64,000 nucleotides of DNA from Pseudomonas sp. Leaf58 (GTDB taxonomy: Bacteria > Pseudomonadota > Gammaproteobacteria > Pseudomonadales > Pseudomonadaceae): NCBI RefSeq assembly GCF_003627215.1, contig NZ_CP032677.1:5275501-5339500 (forward strand). The letters run 5' to 3'. The position numbers were made by a program, and so were the translations under genes. The notes under the pieces are model-generated. The model was not told the DNA's origin. It saw only the letters and a list, made by a program, of their open reading frames with translations, and ran no database searches. The number at the start of each line of letters is the position of its first letter. The stretch's first letter is position 1. Shown piece after piece: positions 18,340-26,370 of this stretch.

Positions 18340-18969
18340 TTACTTGCTGGCGTTGAAGGCGTTGTAGCTGGTCATCAGGTTGCGGTAGTCCGGGATGTGG
18401 TTGGAGCACAGCGCGGCCAGGCCTTCAATGTCGTTGCGCCAGTCGCGGTGCAGCTCGCAGGCCACGCCAAACCAGGTCATCAGTTGCGCACCGGCACGGC
18501 TCATGCGGTCGTGGGCGGCGTCGCGGGTCATGGCGTTGAAGGTGCCGGAGGCATCGGTGACCACGAACACGTCAAACTCTTCTTCCAAGGCCGCAAGGGC
18601 CGGGAAGGCTACGCACACTTCGGTCACCACGCCGGCGATGATCAGTTGCTTCTTGCCGGTGGCCTTCACCGCTTTGACGAAGTCTTCGTTGTCCCAGGCG
18701 TTGATCTGGCCTGGGCGGGCGATGTAGGGGGCCTCTGGGAACAGGGCTTTGAGCTCTGGCACCAGTGGGCCGTTAGGGCCTTGCTCGAAGCTGGTGGTGA
18801 GGATGGTCGGCAGGTTGAAGAACTTGGCCAGGTCGGCCAGGGCCAGCACGTTGTTCTTGAACGCATCCGGCTCGATATCGCGAACCAGCGACAGCAGGCC
18901 AGCCTGGTGGTCAACCAGCAGTACGGCGGCGTCGTCTTTGTTCAGGCGGTTGTATTTGAAGTGGGTCAT
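18340..18969 (-). CDS. Isochorismatase-family (YcaC-like) cysteine hydrolase, copy 2
   Basis: 209 residues. Same signatures as the copy at 7898-8524: LLVDHQAGL (Asp), NAWDNEDFVKAVKATGKK (Lys), IAGVVTEVCVAFPAL (Cys). The two copies differ mostly in the last 60 residues. It is the first gene of the likely four-gene set ending with the amidohydrolase; the 115-bp gap to the ABM gene shows no clear terminator. An ATG at 18969 is preceded by AGGAGCAACCGCC. Confidence 0.88.
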   Translation of the reverse strand: MTHFKYNRLNKDDAAVLLVDHQAGLLSLVRDIEPDAFKNNVLALADLAKFFNLPTILTTSFEQGPNGPLVPELKALFPEAPYIARPGQINAWDNEDFVKAVKATGKKQLIIAGVVTEVCVAFPALAALEEEFDVFVVTDASGTFNAMTRDAAHDRMSRAGAQLMTWFGVACELHRDWRNDIEGLAALCSNHIPDYRNLMTSYNAFNASK

Positions 18970-19116
18970 GGCGGTTGCTCCTAAGGGTTTTGATCTGCAG
19001 TAATTGGGGTGTTTCGCGTTGATGGGAGAAGATTAAAACCAACACCTTTGGAGCGGTAGATAGCGCTTTTTGGCTGTAGCGTTCTGTTTTATGAACGATG
19101 GTTTGGCGTTGTATTT

Positions 19117-19151
19117 GCTGGCCTCCTTGCGGGTGAACCCGCTCCAACCGG
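19117..19151. repeat. Diverged REP element
   Basis: CTGGCCTCCTTGCGGGTGAA then CCCGCTCCAACCGG. It lies in the 260-bp spacer 18970-19229 that holds the divergent promoters; I could not assign those promoters firmly. Confidence 0.5.
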
Positions 19152-19229
19152 TAATGCACAGGCCCCATTGCTTGCCCGGCCAACCTGCTCTATTACTACC
19201 CACAGCCCTCCCCTCACCCCGAGACCACC

Positions 19230-20657
19230 ATGCTGGCGTTTATCCAGTCGTCCCCGTTGTTGCTCGGTACCACCCTGATCCTGCTTGACCTCGTACTTTG
19301 GCAACTGATCCCCCTCCAGCAAAGGGCCTGGCGCATCGGCACGCGGCTGGTGATCTTCCTGCTGTTCAGCTCGGTGTTGGTGGCCGCCGGCATGAGCCCA
19401 CTGCAACCGCCCCCCTGGCCCGACGAGGTGTCCCGCAACCTGATGGCCACGGTGCTGGCGATTGGCTGGTGGCTGTTCGGTGCACGCACGGTAACGGTGG
19501 TGTTCGGCCTGTTGTTGGTAGCGCGTGGCAGCCATGGCGGGCGCCTGCTGCAGGATGTGTTGGGGGCGCTGATCTTCTTGGCTGCCGTGGTCGCCGCCGC
19601 GGGCTATGTGATGCAACTGCCGGTCAAGGGCCTGCTGGCCACCTCCGGCGTGATGGCCATCGTCATCGGCCTGGCGCTGCAGAGCACGCTGGCCGACGTA
19701 TTCAGCGGCATCGTGCTGAACACCACGCGGCCCTATCAGATTGGTGATTCGATCTCTATCGATGGCACCGAAGGCAAGGTGCTGGACATCGACTGGCGCG
19801 CCACCCGCTTGCTGACCGGCAGCGGTAGCCTGGCGGTGATTCCCAACTCGGTAGCCGCCAAGGCCAGGCTGCTCAACCACAGCCGCCCGGCCGATGTGCA
19901 TGGCGTGTCGATCAGCGTGGTGGTGCCGGCCAAGGTGCGGCCCAAGCGGGTGTTCGATGCGCTGGAAAAGGCCTTGCAGGGCACCAGCGCAATCCTTGCC
20001 TCACCCAAGCCAAAGGTGTCGGTGAAGGTTTCGACGCTGGAGTCGGTAGAGTACGAAGCCAGTGGTTTCGTCGCCGACATGGGCGCCAAGACCGACGCGC
20101 GCAATCAGCTGTTCGACCTGGCCCATCGGCACCTGGAGGCCAGTGGCGTGATGTGGAACATCGACCTGGCCATGCCCCCGCGCAGCCGCCAGCGTGAGGT
20201 ATTGGATGAGGTACGCGTGTTCCGTTCGCTGAGTGATGAAGAGCGCGATGCCCTGAGCCAGCGCATGACGGCGGTCGAATACCTGGCAGACCAGATAATT
20301 CTGGGCGTGGGTGACAACTCGGACCACTTGCTGGTGATTGCCAGTGGAGTGGTGTCGGCGTCGGTGCGCGATGGTGACAAACTGCTGGAGGCCGGGCGCA
20401 TGGGGCCGGGCGAGGTGCTGGGGATCGAAGGGATCATCGATGAAGATGATTCGTTTGCCGAGTTCCGCACGTTGACCAGTTGCGTGCTGTACCGGATTGA
20501 CAAGGAACAGGTGAAGAGCTGCCTGGTGCAGCGCGGCGAGGTGCAGACGGCATTGAGCAAGTTGCAGCGGTTTCGGCGGCAGAGCCGGGAGTCGTTGCTG
20601 CTGCAGAAGCCGGTTTCGATCAAGAAAGGCGGCTTCCTTAGCTGGTTACACAAGTAA
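19230..20657 (+). CDS. MscS-type channel with C-terminal cyclic-nucleotide-binding domain
   Basis: 475 residues. Four hydrophobic segments fill the first about 150 residues; the last (MAIVIGLALQSTLADVFSG) is the pore helix of MscS followed by the beta domain (ISIDGTEGKVLDIDWRATRL). Residues about 330-450 form a cyclic-nucleotide-binding-like fold (FRSLSDEERDAL, DNSDHLLVIASGVV, LEAGRMGPGEVLGIEGIIDE). The layout resembles bacterial cNMP-gated MscS relatives (bCNG). Whether it binds a nucleotide is uncertain, because the phosphate-binding cassette is not clearly canonical. Confidence 0.85.
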   Translation: MLAFIQSSPLLLGTTLILLDLVLWQLIPLQQRAWRIGTRLVIFLLFSSVLVAAGMSPLQPPPWPDEVSRNLMATVLAIGWWLFGARTVTVVFGLLLVARGSHGGRLLQDVLGALIFLAAVVAAAGYVMQLPVKGLLATSGVMAIVIGLALQSTLADVFSGIVLNTTRPYQIGDSISIDGTEGKVLDIDWRATRLLTGSGSLAVIPNSVAAKARLLNHSRPADVHGVSISVVVPAKVRPKRVFDALEKALQGTSAILASPKPKVSVKVSTLESVEYEASGFVADMGAKTDARNQLFDLAHRHLEASGVMWNIDLAMPPRSRQREVLDEVRVFRSLSDEERDALSQRMTAVEYLADQIILGVGDNSDHLLVIASGVVSASVRDGDKLLEAGRMGPGEVLGIEGIIDEDDSFAEFRTLTSCVLYRIDKEQVKSCLVQRGEVQTALSKLQRFRRQSRESLLLQKPVSIKKGGFLSWLHK

Positions 20658-20663
20658 GCCGGT

Positions 20664-20745
20664 ACCGGCCTGTTCGCGGGCAAGCCCGCTCCTACATTGC
20701 CCTCACAGGCGGTGAAGAGCGGGTTTACCCGCGAAACGGCCAGTG
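20664..20745. repeat. REP element pair
   Basis: TTCGCGGGCAAGCCCGCTCC and the inverted AGAGCGGGTTTACCCGCGAA lie between the convergent channel gene and amaA. Confidence 0.75.
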
Positions 20746-20746
20746 A

Positions 20747-22033
20747 CTACAACACCACCCTCAGGCATTGCCCCGCGTGGTACAGCGAGAAGCCGGACTC
20801 GTAGAATGCAGTGCGCAGCGATGGCGCACTCACGCCGCTCATTGGCGAGAATGGAATCGGCAAGCTATCCGCCTCGCCCTTGAGCAGAAACTCGGCAAAT
20901 GCGCGGCCAATCACGGTACCGGTGGTATTACCGCGCCCGTTATACCCGGTCACCGCCACCAGCCCCGGCGCCGGCTCGAACAGGCGCATCAAGTGATCGG
21001 GGGTGAAGTCGATGCAGCCGGTCCAGTGCATTTCCCACTCGACCTTGCCCAGTTCAGGGTAGTAATGGCTCTGGATGCGGTCGGCCCAGCTGCGCACGAA
21101 CCAGGATGGCTTGTTGTCTACCCGCCCCAGGCTGCCAAGCAGCAAGCGGCCCTGATCGTCACGGCGGATGCTGCTGAGCACTGTGCGGGTATCCCACGAA
21201 CCCTGGCCATGTGGCAGCACCTTGTCGGCCGCAACGCCTTGCAGCGGCTTGGACGCCACTTGGTAGTAATACCCACGGAAGAACTGCTTCTGCAGGTTGC
21301 TCCAGTCGCCTTCGGTATAGGCGCCGGTGGAAATCACCACCTTGTCGGCGCGCACCGAGCCGCGTGCGGTCTTCACCCGCCAGGCATCGCCGTCACGCTC
21401 AAGGCCTTCGACCGCAGATTGCTGGAACAACTTGCCGCCCAGGCGCGCTGCAGCAGCGGCCAGGCCCTGGGTGTAACCCATGGGGTTGATGGTGCCGGCG
21501 CGGCGGTCGAGCAGCGCGGCGGAAATTTTGTTGGTTCCGCAGTATTCCTGGCACTTGGCGCCAGTCAGCAGCTCCACGTCGGCACCGCGGCGGCGCCATT
21601 GTTCGTGGCGTGCCTCGAGGTCGGCGATGCCAGTGGCGTTGTGCGCCATGTGCAACGTGCCTTTGTGCTGGGCCTGGCAGTCGATGCCATGGCGCTCGAT
21701 CATCGCGAACACTTCGGCGGGGGCTTCGCCAAGAACCTTGTTCAGGCGGCTGCCCTGCTGCAGGCCGAGGGTGGCCTCGACGTCGTCGGGGCGAATCCAA
21801 GTGCCCGCGTTGACCAAGCCGACGTTGCGCCCGGAGCCACCGTGGCCGATCTTCCAGGCCTCCAGCAGGATCACCGACTTGCCCTGTTCGAGCAGGTGGA
21901 TGGCCGCCGACAGGCCGGTAATGCCGCCGCCGATCACGCAGACATCGGCCTTGTGCTCACCGGCCAGGGCCTGGGTGGCGACGGTCGGTTTGCTGACGAA
22001 TTCCCACAAGCATTGTTGACGCAGTTCGGACAT
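20747..22033 (-). CDS. amaA: L-pipecolate oxidase AmaA (FAD)
   Basis: 428 residues from ATG 22033, the length of P. putida AmaA. FAD-dependent DAO-fold oxidoreductase: dinucleotide motif VCVIGGGITGLSAAIHL near residue 30, GHGGSGRNVGLVN, and C-terminal VTGYNGRGNTTGTVIGRAFA. AmaA oxidises L-pipecolate to piperideine-6-carboxylate, which opens to 2-aminoadipate 6-semialdehyde, in the D-lysine branch of lysine catabolism. Substrate assignment rests on overall resemblance and the neighbouring amaB and hglS. It lies 166 bp downstream of amaB on the same strand with a REP pair between. Confidence 0.88.
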   Translation of the reverse strand: MSELRQQCLWEFVSKPTVATQALAGEHKADVCVIGGGITGLSAAIHLLEQGKSVILLEAWKIGHGGSGRNVGLVNAGTWIRPDDVEATLGLQQGSRLNKVLGEAPAEVFAMIERHGIDCQAQHKGTLHMAHNATGIADLEARHEQWRRRGADVELLTGAKCQEYCGTNKISAALLDRRAGTINPMGYTQGLAAAAARLGGKLFQQSAVEGLERDGDAWRVKTARGSVRADKVVISTGAYTEGDWSNLQKQFFRGYYYQVASKPLQGVAADKVLPHGQGSWDTRTVLSSIRRDDQGRLLLGSLGRVDNKPSWFVRSWADRIQSHYYPELGKVEWEMHWTGCIDFTPDHLMRLFEPAPGLVAVTGYNGRGNTTGTVIGRAFAEFLLKGEADSLPIPFSPMSGVSAPSLRTAFYESGFSLYHAGQCLRVVL

Positions 22034-22073
22034 GGCCCGGCTCCAGCGATTGTTCTTGTTGGGGCCGCCGAGG

Positions 22074-22175
22074 CGGCCCATTCGCGGGTAAAACCGCTCC
22101 CACAGGGACCACACAGGCCTCAAGGGCAGTGGAGAACCTGTGGGAGCGGGTTTACCCGCGAACCGGGGGCCAGGC
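22074..22175. repeat. REP element pair between amaB and amaA
   Basis: CGCGGGTAAAACCGCTCCCA and the inverted TGGGAGCGGGTTTACCCGCG. Such intercistronic pairs can stabilise or attenuate operon transcripts. Confidence 0.75.
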
Positions 22176-22199
22176 CCCCGGCCATGCAGCATCAAGCTA

Positions 22200-23690
22200 T
22201 CAGTCGAACACAATACCCTGCGCCAGCGGCAGCTCGCGCGAGTAGTTCACAGTGTTGGTCTGGCGGCGCATGTAGCCTTTCCAGGCATCCGAGCCGGACT
22301 CACGACCACCGCCGGTCTCTTTCTCGCCACCGAAGGCACCACCGATCTCGGCGCCGCTGGTGCCGATGTTGACGTTGGCGATGCCGCAGTCGCTGCCCGA
22401 AGCGCTCTGGAAGCGTTCGGCCTCACGGATGTCAGTGGTGAAGATGCACGACGACAGGCCTTGTGGCACTTCGTTGTTCAGGCGCAGGGCCTCTTCGAAG
22501 TCGTCGTAGGCCAGCACGTACAGGATTGGGGCGAAGGTTTCGTGGCGCACCACGTCGCTCTGCGCCGGCATTTCGGCAATGGCAGGCGACACGTAGTAGG
22601 CGTTCGGGTACTGGTCGGCCAGCTGACGCTCGCCGCCAAACACCTGGCCACCTTCGTCGCGAGCCTTGGCCAGCGCACCCTGCATGGCGTCGAACGACAG
22701 TTTGTCGATCAGCGGGCCAACCAGGTTGTCTTTGCGTGGGTCGCCGATGCGCACTTTGCCGTAGGCGGCTTTGACGCGAGCAACCACTTCGTCCTTGATC
22801 GAGCGGTGTACGATCAGGCGACGCAGGGTGGTGCAGCGCTGGCCGGCAGTACCGACGGCGGAGAACAAGATGCCGCGTACGGCCAGGTCGAGGTCTGCGC
22901 TCGGGGCGAGGATCATGGCGTTGTTGCCGCCCAGTTCCAGGATGCTGCGGCCGAAGCGAGCGGCCACACGTGGGCCCACTTCGCGGCCCATGCGGGTGCT
23001 GCCGGTGGCGCTGACCAGCGGTACACGCGGGTCGTCGACCATGGCTTCGCCAGCTTCACGGCCACCGATCACCAGTTGGGCCAGGCCAGCCGGGGCATCG
23101 CCGAAGGCTTTCAGGGCTTTTTCGAACAGCGCCTGGCAGGCCAGGGCGGTCAGCGGGGTCTTTTCAGATGGCTTCCACACCACCGAGTTACCGGCCACCA
23201 AGGCCAGAGCAGTGTTCCAGGCCCATACCGCGACCGGGAAGTTGAAGGCGCTGATCACGCCGACCACGCCCAGCGGGTGCCAGGTTTCACGCATGTGGTG
23301 GCCAGGGCGCTCGGAAGCGATGGTCAGGCCGTACAACTGGCGCGACAGGCCTACGGCGAAGTCACAGATATCGATCATTTCCTGCACTTCACCCAGGCCT
23401 TCCTGGGTGATCTTGCCGGCTTCGATCGAGACCAGCTCGCCGAGGTCGGCCTTGTGCTCACGCAGCACTTCACCGAACAGGCGTACCAATTCGCCACGGC
23501 GCGGGGCCGGTACGGTGCGCCAGGCGTCGAAGGCGCTGTGGGCCTGATCGATGCAGGCGATGGTCTCGGCCTTGCCGAGCAATTTCACCGAGGCGATCTG
23601 GCTGCCGTCGATCGGCGTGTGAACAGGGTAATCGCCCTGGGTGTAAGTCTCGGCAGCAACGCCAAGGCGCTCGAGCAGTCCAGCAACCAT
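22200..23690 (-). CDS. amaB: L-2-aminoadipate 6-semialdehyde dehydrogenase AmaB
   Basis: 496 residues, the length of AmaB. ALDH superfamily, class 7 (antiquitin-like): Rossmann part GVISAFNFPVAVWAWNTALA, VVWKPSEKTPL, glutamate in SILELGGNNAMI, catalytic Cys in GTAGQRCTT, and C-terminal GGAFGGEKETGGGRESGSD. It oxidises the semialdehyde formed by AmaA to 2-aminoadipate. It is divergent from a LysR gene whose start is 135 bp away, the likely regulator. Confidence 0.9.
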   Translation of the reverse strand: MVAGLLERLGVAAETYTQGDYPVHTPIDGSQIASVKLLGKAETIACIDQAHSAFDAWRTVPAPRRGELVRLFGEVLREHKADLGELVSIEAGKITQEGLGEVQEMIDICDFAVGLSRQLYGLTIASERPGHHMRETWHPLGVVGVISAFNFPVAVWAWNTALALVAGNSVVWKPSEKTPLTALACQALFEKALKAFGDAPAGLAQLVIGGREAGEAMVDDPRVPLVSATGSTRMGREVGPRVAARFGRSILELGGNNAMILAPSADLDLAVRGILFSAVGTAGQRCTTLRRLIVHRSIKDEVVARVKAAYGKVRIGDPRKDNLVGPLIDKLSFDAMQGALAKARDEGGQVFGGERQLADQYPNAYYVSPAIAEMPAQSDVVRHETFAPILYVLAYDDFEEALRLNNEVPQGLSSCIFTTDIREAERFQSASGSDCGIANVNIGTSGAEIGGAFGGEKETGGGRESGSDAWKGYMRRQTNTVNYSRELPLAQGIVFD

Positions 23691-23786
23691 TTGTGCATCT
23701 CCTACATCGGTGATGGGGTGGAAAAATGATGTGGATCAGTATTAATCCGATCACACCAGTGCAACAAACGACCTTTATTCCGCATA

Positions 23787-23807
23787 TCATTCCGTCAGGT
23801 AATGATT
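23787..23807. promoter_or_regulatory. Candidate LysR-type operator between amaB and its regulator
   Basis: ATCATTCC...GTAATGAT forms an inverted repeat (ATCATT / AATGAT, 9-bp centre) 18 bp before the LysR ATG. Spacing and position fit a LysR autoregulatory site. A second looser dyad (TGTGGATC ... GATCACA) lies at about 23731-23756. Confidence 0.4.
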
Positions 23808-23825
23808 TGAGCCGCAGAGACCGCT

Positions 23826-24716
23826 ATGTCCAAACGCCTGGTGCCCTCCATGACCGCCCTGCAGTGCTTTGAGGCTGCAGCCCGTCATTTAAGCTTTACC
23901 CGTGCCGCCGAAGAACTGCACCTGACCCAGAGTGCGGTCAGCAAGCAAGTCGCGCAGCTGGAAGACATGCTGCGCCACCACCTGTTCCTGCGCATCCGCC
24001 GCCGCCTGCAACTGACGCCGGCCGGCAGCCTGTACCTGGCCGAGGTCAACAAAATCCTGACCCAAGTCGACATGTCCAGCCGCTACGTGCTCACCTATGG
24101 CGAGCAGACCGAGATACTGAAGGTAGCCACTCAACCAAGTTTTGGCGTGCGCTGGCTGATCCCGCACCTCAAGGGCTTTGGCAAACGCCACAGCAACATC
24201 CACCTGGACATTCGCAACGAAATGGAGCCTTTCGCCCTGTTGCAGGGCTCGGCGGACGTGGTGTTCTTCTATGGCCAGGGCACCTGGCCGGGGGCTACCT
24301 GCGTGGAGTTGTTCCGCGAAGAGGTGGTGCCGGTGTGCGCGCCGGAGCTGCTGGCCGGGCGGGAGCTGGGCAGTGCCGCGGAACTGGCCGAGCTGGTGCT
24401 GCTGCAGAGCACGTCGCGGCCGGAGGCTTGGCATGAGTGGTTCCTGGAACAGGACCTGCAAAGCGTCAGCGCCTATCACGGGCCGCGCTTCGATACGTTT
24501 TATATGGCGTTGAGCGCAGCGCAGACTGGGTGTGGGGTGGCACTGGTGCCGCGTTATCTGGCTGCGAAGGAATTGGCCGAGGGTAGCCTGGTAATGCCTT
24601 GGAACCATGCGATGCGCAGTGCCGGGGCACATTACCTGGCGTATGCCGAACATGCGGCGGAGGTGCCCAAGGTGCGGGCGTTGGTGGAGTGGATTCACGA
24701 GCAGCTGCAGGCTTGA
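23826..24716 (+). CDS. LysR-family regulator (GcvA-like), divergent from amaB
   Basis: 296 residues. The N-terminal winged HTH is clear (ALQCFEAAARHLSFTRAAEE, HLTQSAVSKQVAQLEDML) and is followed by a GcvA-type effector domain (PSFGVRWLIPHLKGF). Divergent placement next to amaB and upstream of hglS suggests it controls lysine/pipecolate genes; the sequence alone does not identify the inducer. Confidence 0.88.
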   Translation: MSKRLVPSMTALQCFEAAARHLSFTRAAEELHLTQSAVSKQVAQLEDMLRHHLFLRIRRRLQLTPAGSLYLAEVNKILTQVDMSSRYVLTYGEQTEILKVATQPSFGVRWLIPHLKGFGKRHSNIHLDIRNEMEPFALLQGSADVVFFYGQGTWPGATCVELFREEVVPVCAPELLAGRELGSAAELAELVLLQSTSRPEAWHEWFLEQDLQSVSAYHGPRFDTFYMALSAAQTGCGVALVPRYLAAKELAEGSLVMPWNHAMRSAGAHYLAYAEHAAEVPKVRALVEWIHEQLQA

Positions 24717-24720
24717 GATT

Positions 24721-24768
24721 GCCAGGGCCGCTTTGCGGCCCATCGCCGGCAAGCCAGCTCCCACAGGG
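24721..24768. repeat. REP element, second type
   Basis: GGCCGCTTTGCGGCCCATCG then CCGGCAAGCCAGCTCCCACA, a different REP class from the TTCGCGGG type. The rest of the 24717-24912 spacer contains a TCAC...GTGA dyad before hglS. Confidence 0.65.
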
Positions 24769-24912
24769 TCCCCACAGGCGCGGAGAACTGTTGCTGGCAA
24801 TGGGCCTTGAGGTCGATCAAAAAAGGAATGACACGCTCACTTTTTTTCGCTTGTGAGCCAAGTGCATTCCCAGCTTTCATGTAAGCATCCGAACCCAACC
24901 AGGAAGCTAGCG

Positions 24913-26307
24913 ATGCCCGCCCACGATTTCGTCAGCCCCGACAGCATCCGCGCGCAGTTCTCTGCCGCCATGTCGCTCATGTACAAACAGGAAGTGCCTC
25001 TGTACGGCACGCTGCTGGAGCTGGTGAGCGAAATCAACCAGCAGGTGATGGCCCAGCAGCCCGAGGTTGCCCAAGCGCTGCGCTGGACCGGCGAAATCGA
25101 GCGCCTGGACCAGGAGCGCCACGGCGCTATCCGCGTCGGCACCGCCGAAGAGCTGGCCACCATCGCCCGGCTATTCGCGGTCATGGGCATGCAGCCGGTC
25201 GGCTACTACGACCTCAGCTCTGCCGGCGTGCCGGTGCACTCCACCGCCTTCCGCGCGGTACACGAGCAGTCGCTGCACGTCAGCCCGTTCCGCGTGTTCA
25301 CCTCGCTGCTACGCCTGGAATTGATCGACAATCCGCAGCTGCGTGAACTGGCACAGGGCATCCTGGCCAAGCGCCAAATCTTCACCACCCGCGCCCTCGA
25401 ACTGATCGCCCAAAGCGAGCGTGATGGTGGCCTGAACGCCGCAGATGCCCAGGCGTTCGTGCAAGAAGCGCTGCACACCTTCCGCTGGCACCATGACGCC
25501 ACCGTCACTGCCGAGCAGTACCAACAACTACACGACCAGCACCGCCTGATTGCCGACGTGGTGGCCTTCAAAGGCCCGCACATCAACCACCTGACCCCAC
25601 GTACCCTGGACATCGATGCCATCCAGCTCGGCATGCCGGCCAAGGGCATTCCGCCGAAGGCCGTGGTCGAAGGCCCGCCCACCCGTCGCCACCCGATCCT
25701 GCTGCGCCAGACCAGCTTCAAGGCCCTGCAGGAAAAGGTCGCATTCAGCGACCAGCAGGGCAGCGAAGGCAGCCACACCGCGCGCTTTGGCGAAATCGAG
25801 CAACGCGGTGCGGCACTGACCCCCAAAGGTCGCCAGCTGTACGACAAGCTGCTCGACGCCACCCGCGCCGCCTTGGGTGGCGCACCGGCCGAGGCCAACG
25901 CCGAACGCTACATGGCGTTGCTAAAGGCAACTTTTGCCGAGTTCCCGGATGACCTGGCGCAGATGCGTGAACAGGGCTTGGCGTACTTCCGCTACTTCGC
26001 CACCGAGAAAGGCCTGGCCGCTCGCGACCAGGATGGCCGCCCGACCACCCTGCAAGGGCTGATCGACGCTGGCCATGTGCATTTCGAGGCGCTGGTGTAC
26101 GAGGACTTCCTGCCGGTGAGCGCGGCGGGGATCTTCCAGTCCAACCTGGGTGACGATGCGCAAGCTGAGTACGGCAGCAATGCCAACCGCGAAGCGTTCG
26201 AGGCAGCGCTGGGGCTGCAGGTGCAGGATGAGCTGGCGCTGTATGCGCAGAGTGAACGCCGCTCGCTGCAGGCGTGTGCCCAGGCTCTGAATCTGGGCTC
26301 GATGTAA
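24913..26307 (+). CDS. hglS: 2-oxoadipate dioxygenase/decarboxylase (2-hydroxyglutarate synthase) HglS
   Basis: 464 residues from ATG 24913 (AGGAAG upstream), the length of the P. putida enzyme. DUF1338/YdcJ family. HglS is an Fe(II) enzyme that converts 2-oxoadipate to D-2-hydroxyglutarate at the end of the D-lysine branch. Counting from this start, the metal ligands reported for HglS are all present: H70 in ERHGAIR (with R74), H226 in GPHINHLT and E294 in RFGEIEQR. Its position beyond the amaB-LysR pair completes the pathway set. Confidence 0.9.
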   Translation: MPAHDFVSPDSIRAQFSAAMSLMYKQEVPLYGTLLELVSEINQQVMAQQPEVAQALRWTGEIERLDQERHGAIRVGTAEELATIARLFAVMGMQPVGYYDLSSAGVPVHSTAFRAVHEQSLHVSPFRVFTSLLRLELIDNPQLRELAQGILAKRQIFTTRALELIAQSERDGGLNAADAQAFVQEALHTFRWHHDATVTAEQYQQLHDQHRLIADVVAFKGPHINHLTPRTLDIDAIQLGMPAKGIPPKAVVEGPPTRRHPILLRQTSFKALQEKVAFSDQQGSEGSHTARFGEIEQRGAALTPKGRQLYDKLLDATRAALGGAPAEANAERYMALLKATFAEFPDDLAQMREQGLAYFRYFATEKGLAARDQDGRPTTLQGLIDAGHVHFEALVYEDFLPVSAAGIFQSNLGDDAQAEYGSNANREAFEAALGLQVQDELALYAQSERRSLQACAQALNLGSM

Positions 26308-26318
26308 ATCCCTGGGTC

Positions 26319-26368
26319 GCCTGCACCGGCCTCTTCGCGGGCTTGCCCGCGAAGAGGCCGGTGCAGGC
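26319..26368. repeat. Perfect 24-bp palindromic REP, likely bidirectional terminator
   Basis: Arms 26319-26342 and 26345-26368 are exact inverted copies with a 2-nt centre. It fills the gap between the convergent hglS and LysR genes, ending 2 bp before the LysR stop codon. Confidence 0.8.
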
Positions 26369-26370
26369 GT

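Noticed and set aside
20768..22372. Very long open frames antisense to amaA (also opposite amaB 22140-23729, the amidohydrolase 14956-16668, the aldehyde dehydrogenase 46624-48276 and the permease 60825-62414)
   Set aside because: They mirror real genes in high-GC DNA; compositions are skewed (Arg, Gly, His, Gln rich) and no domain is visible.
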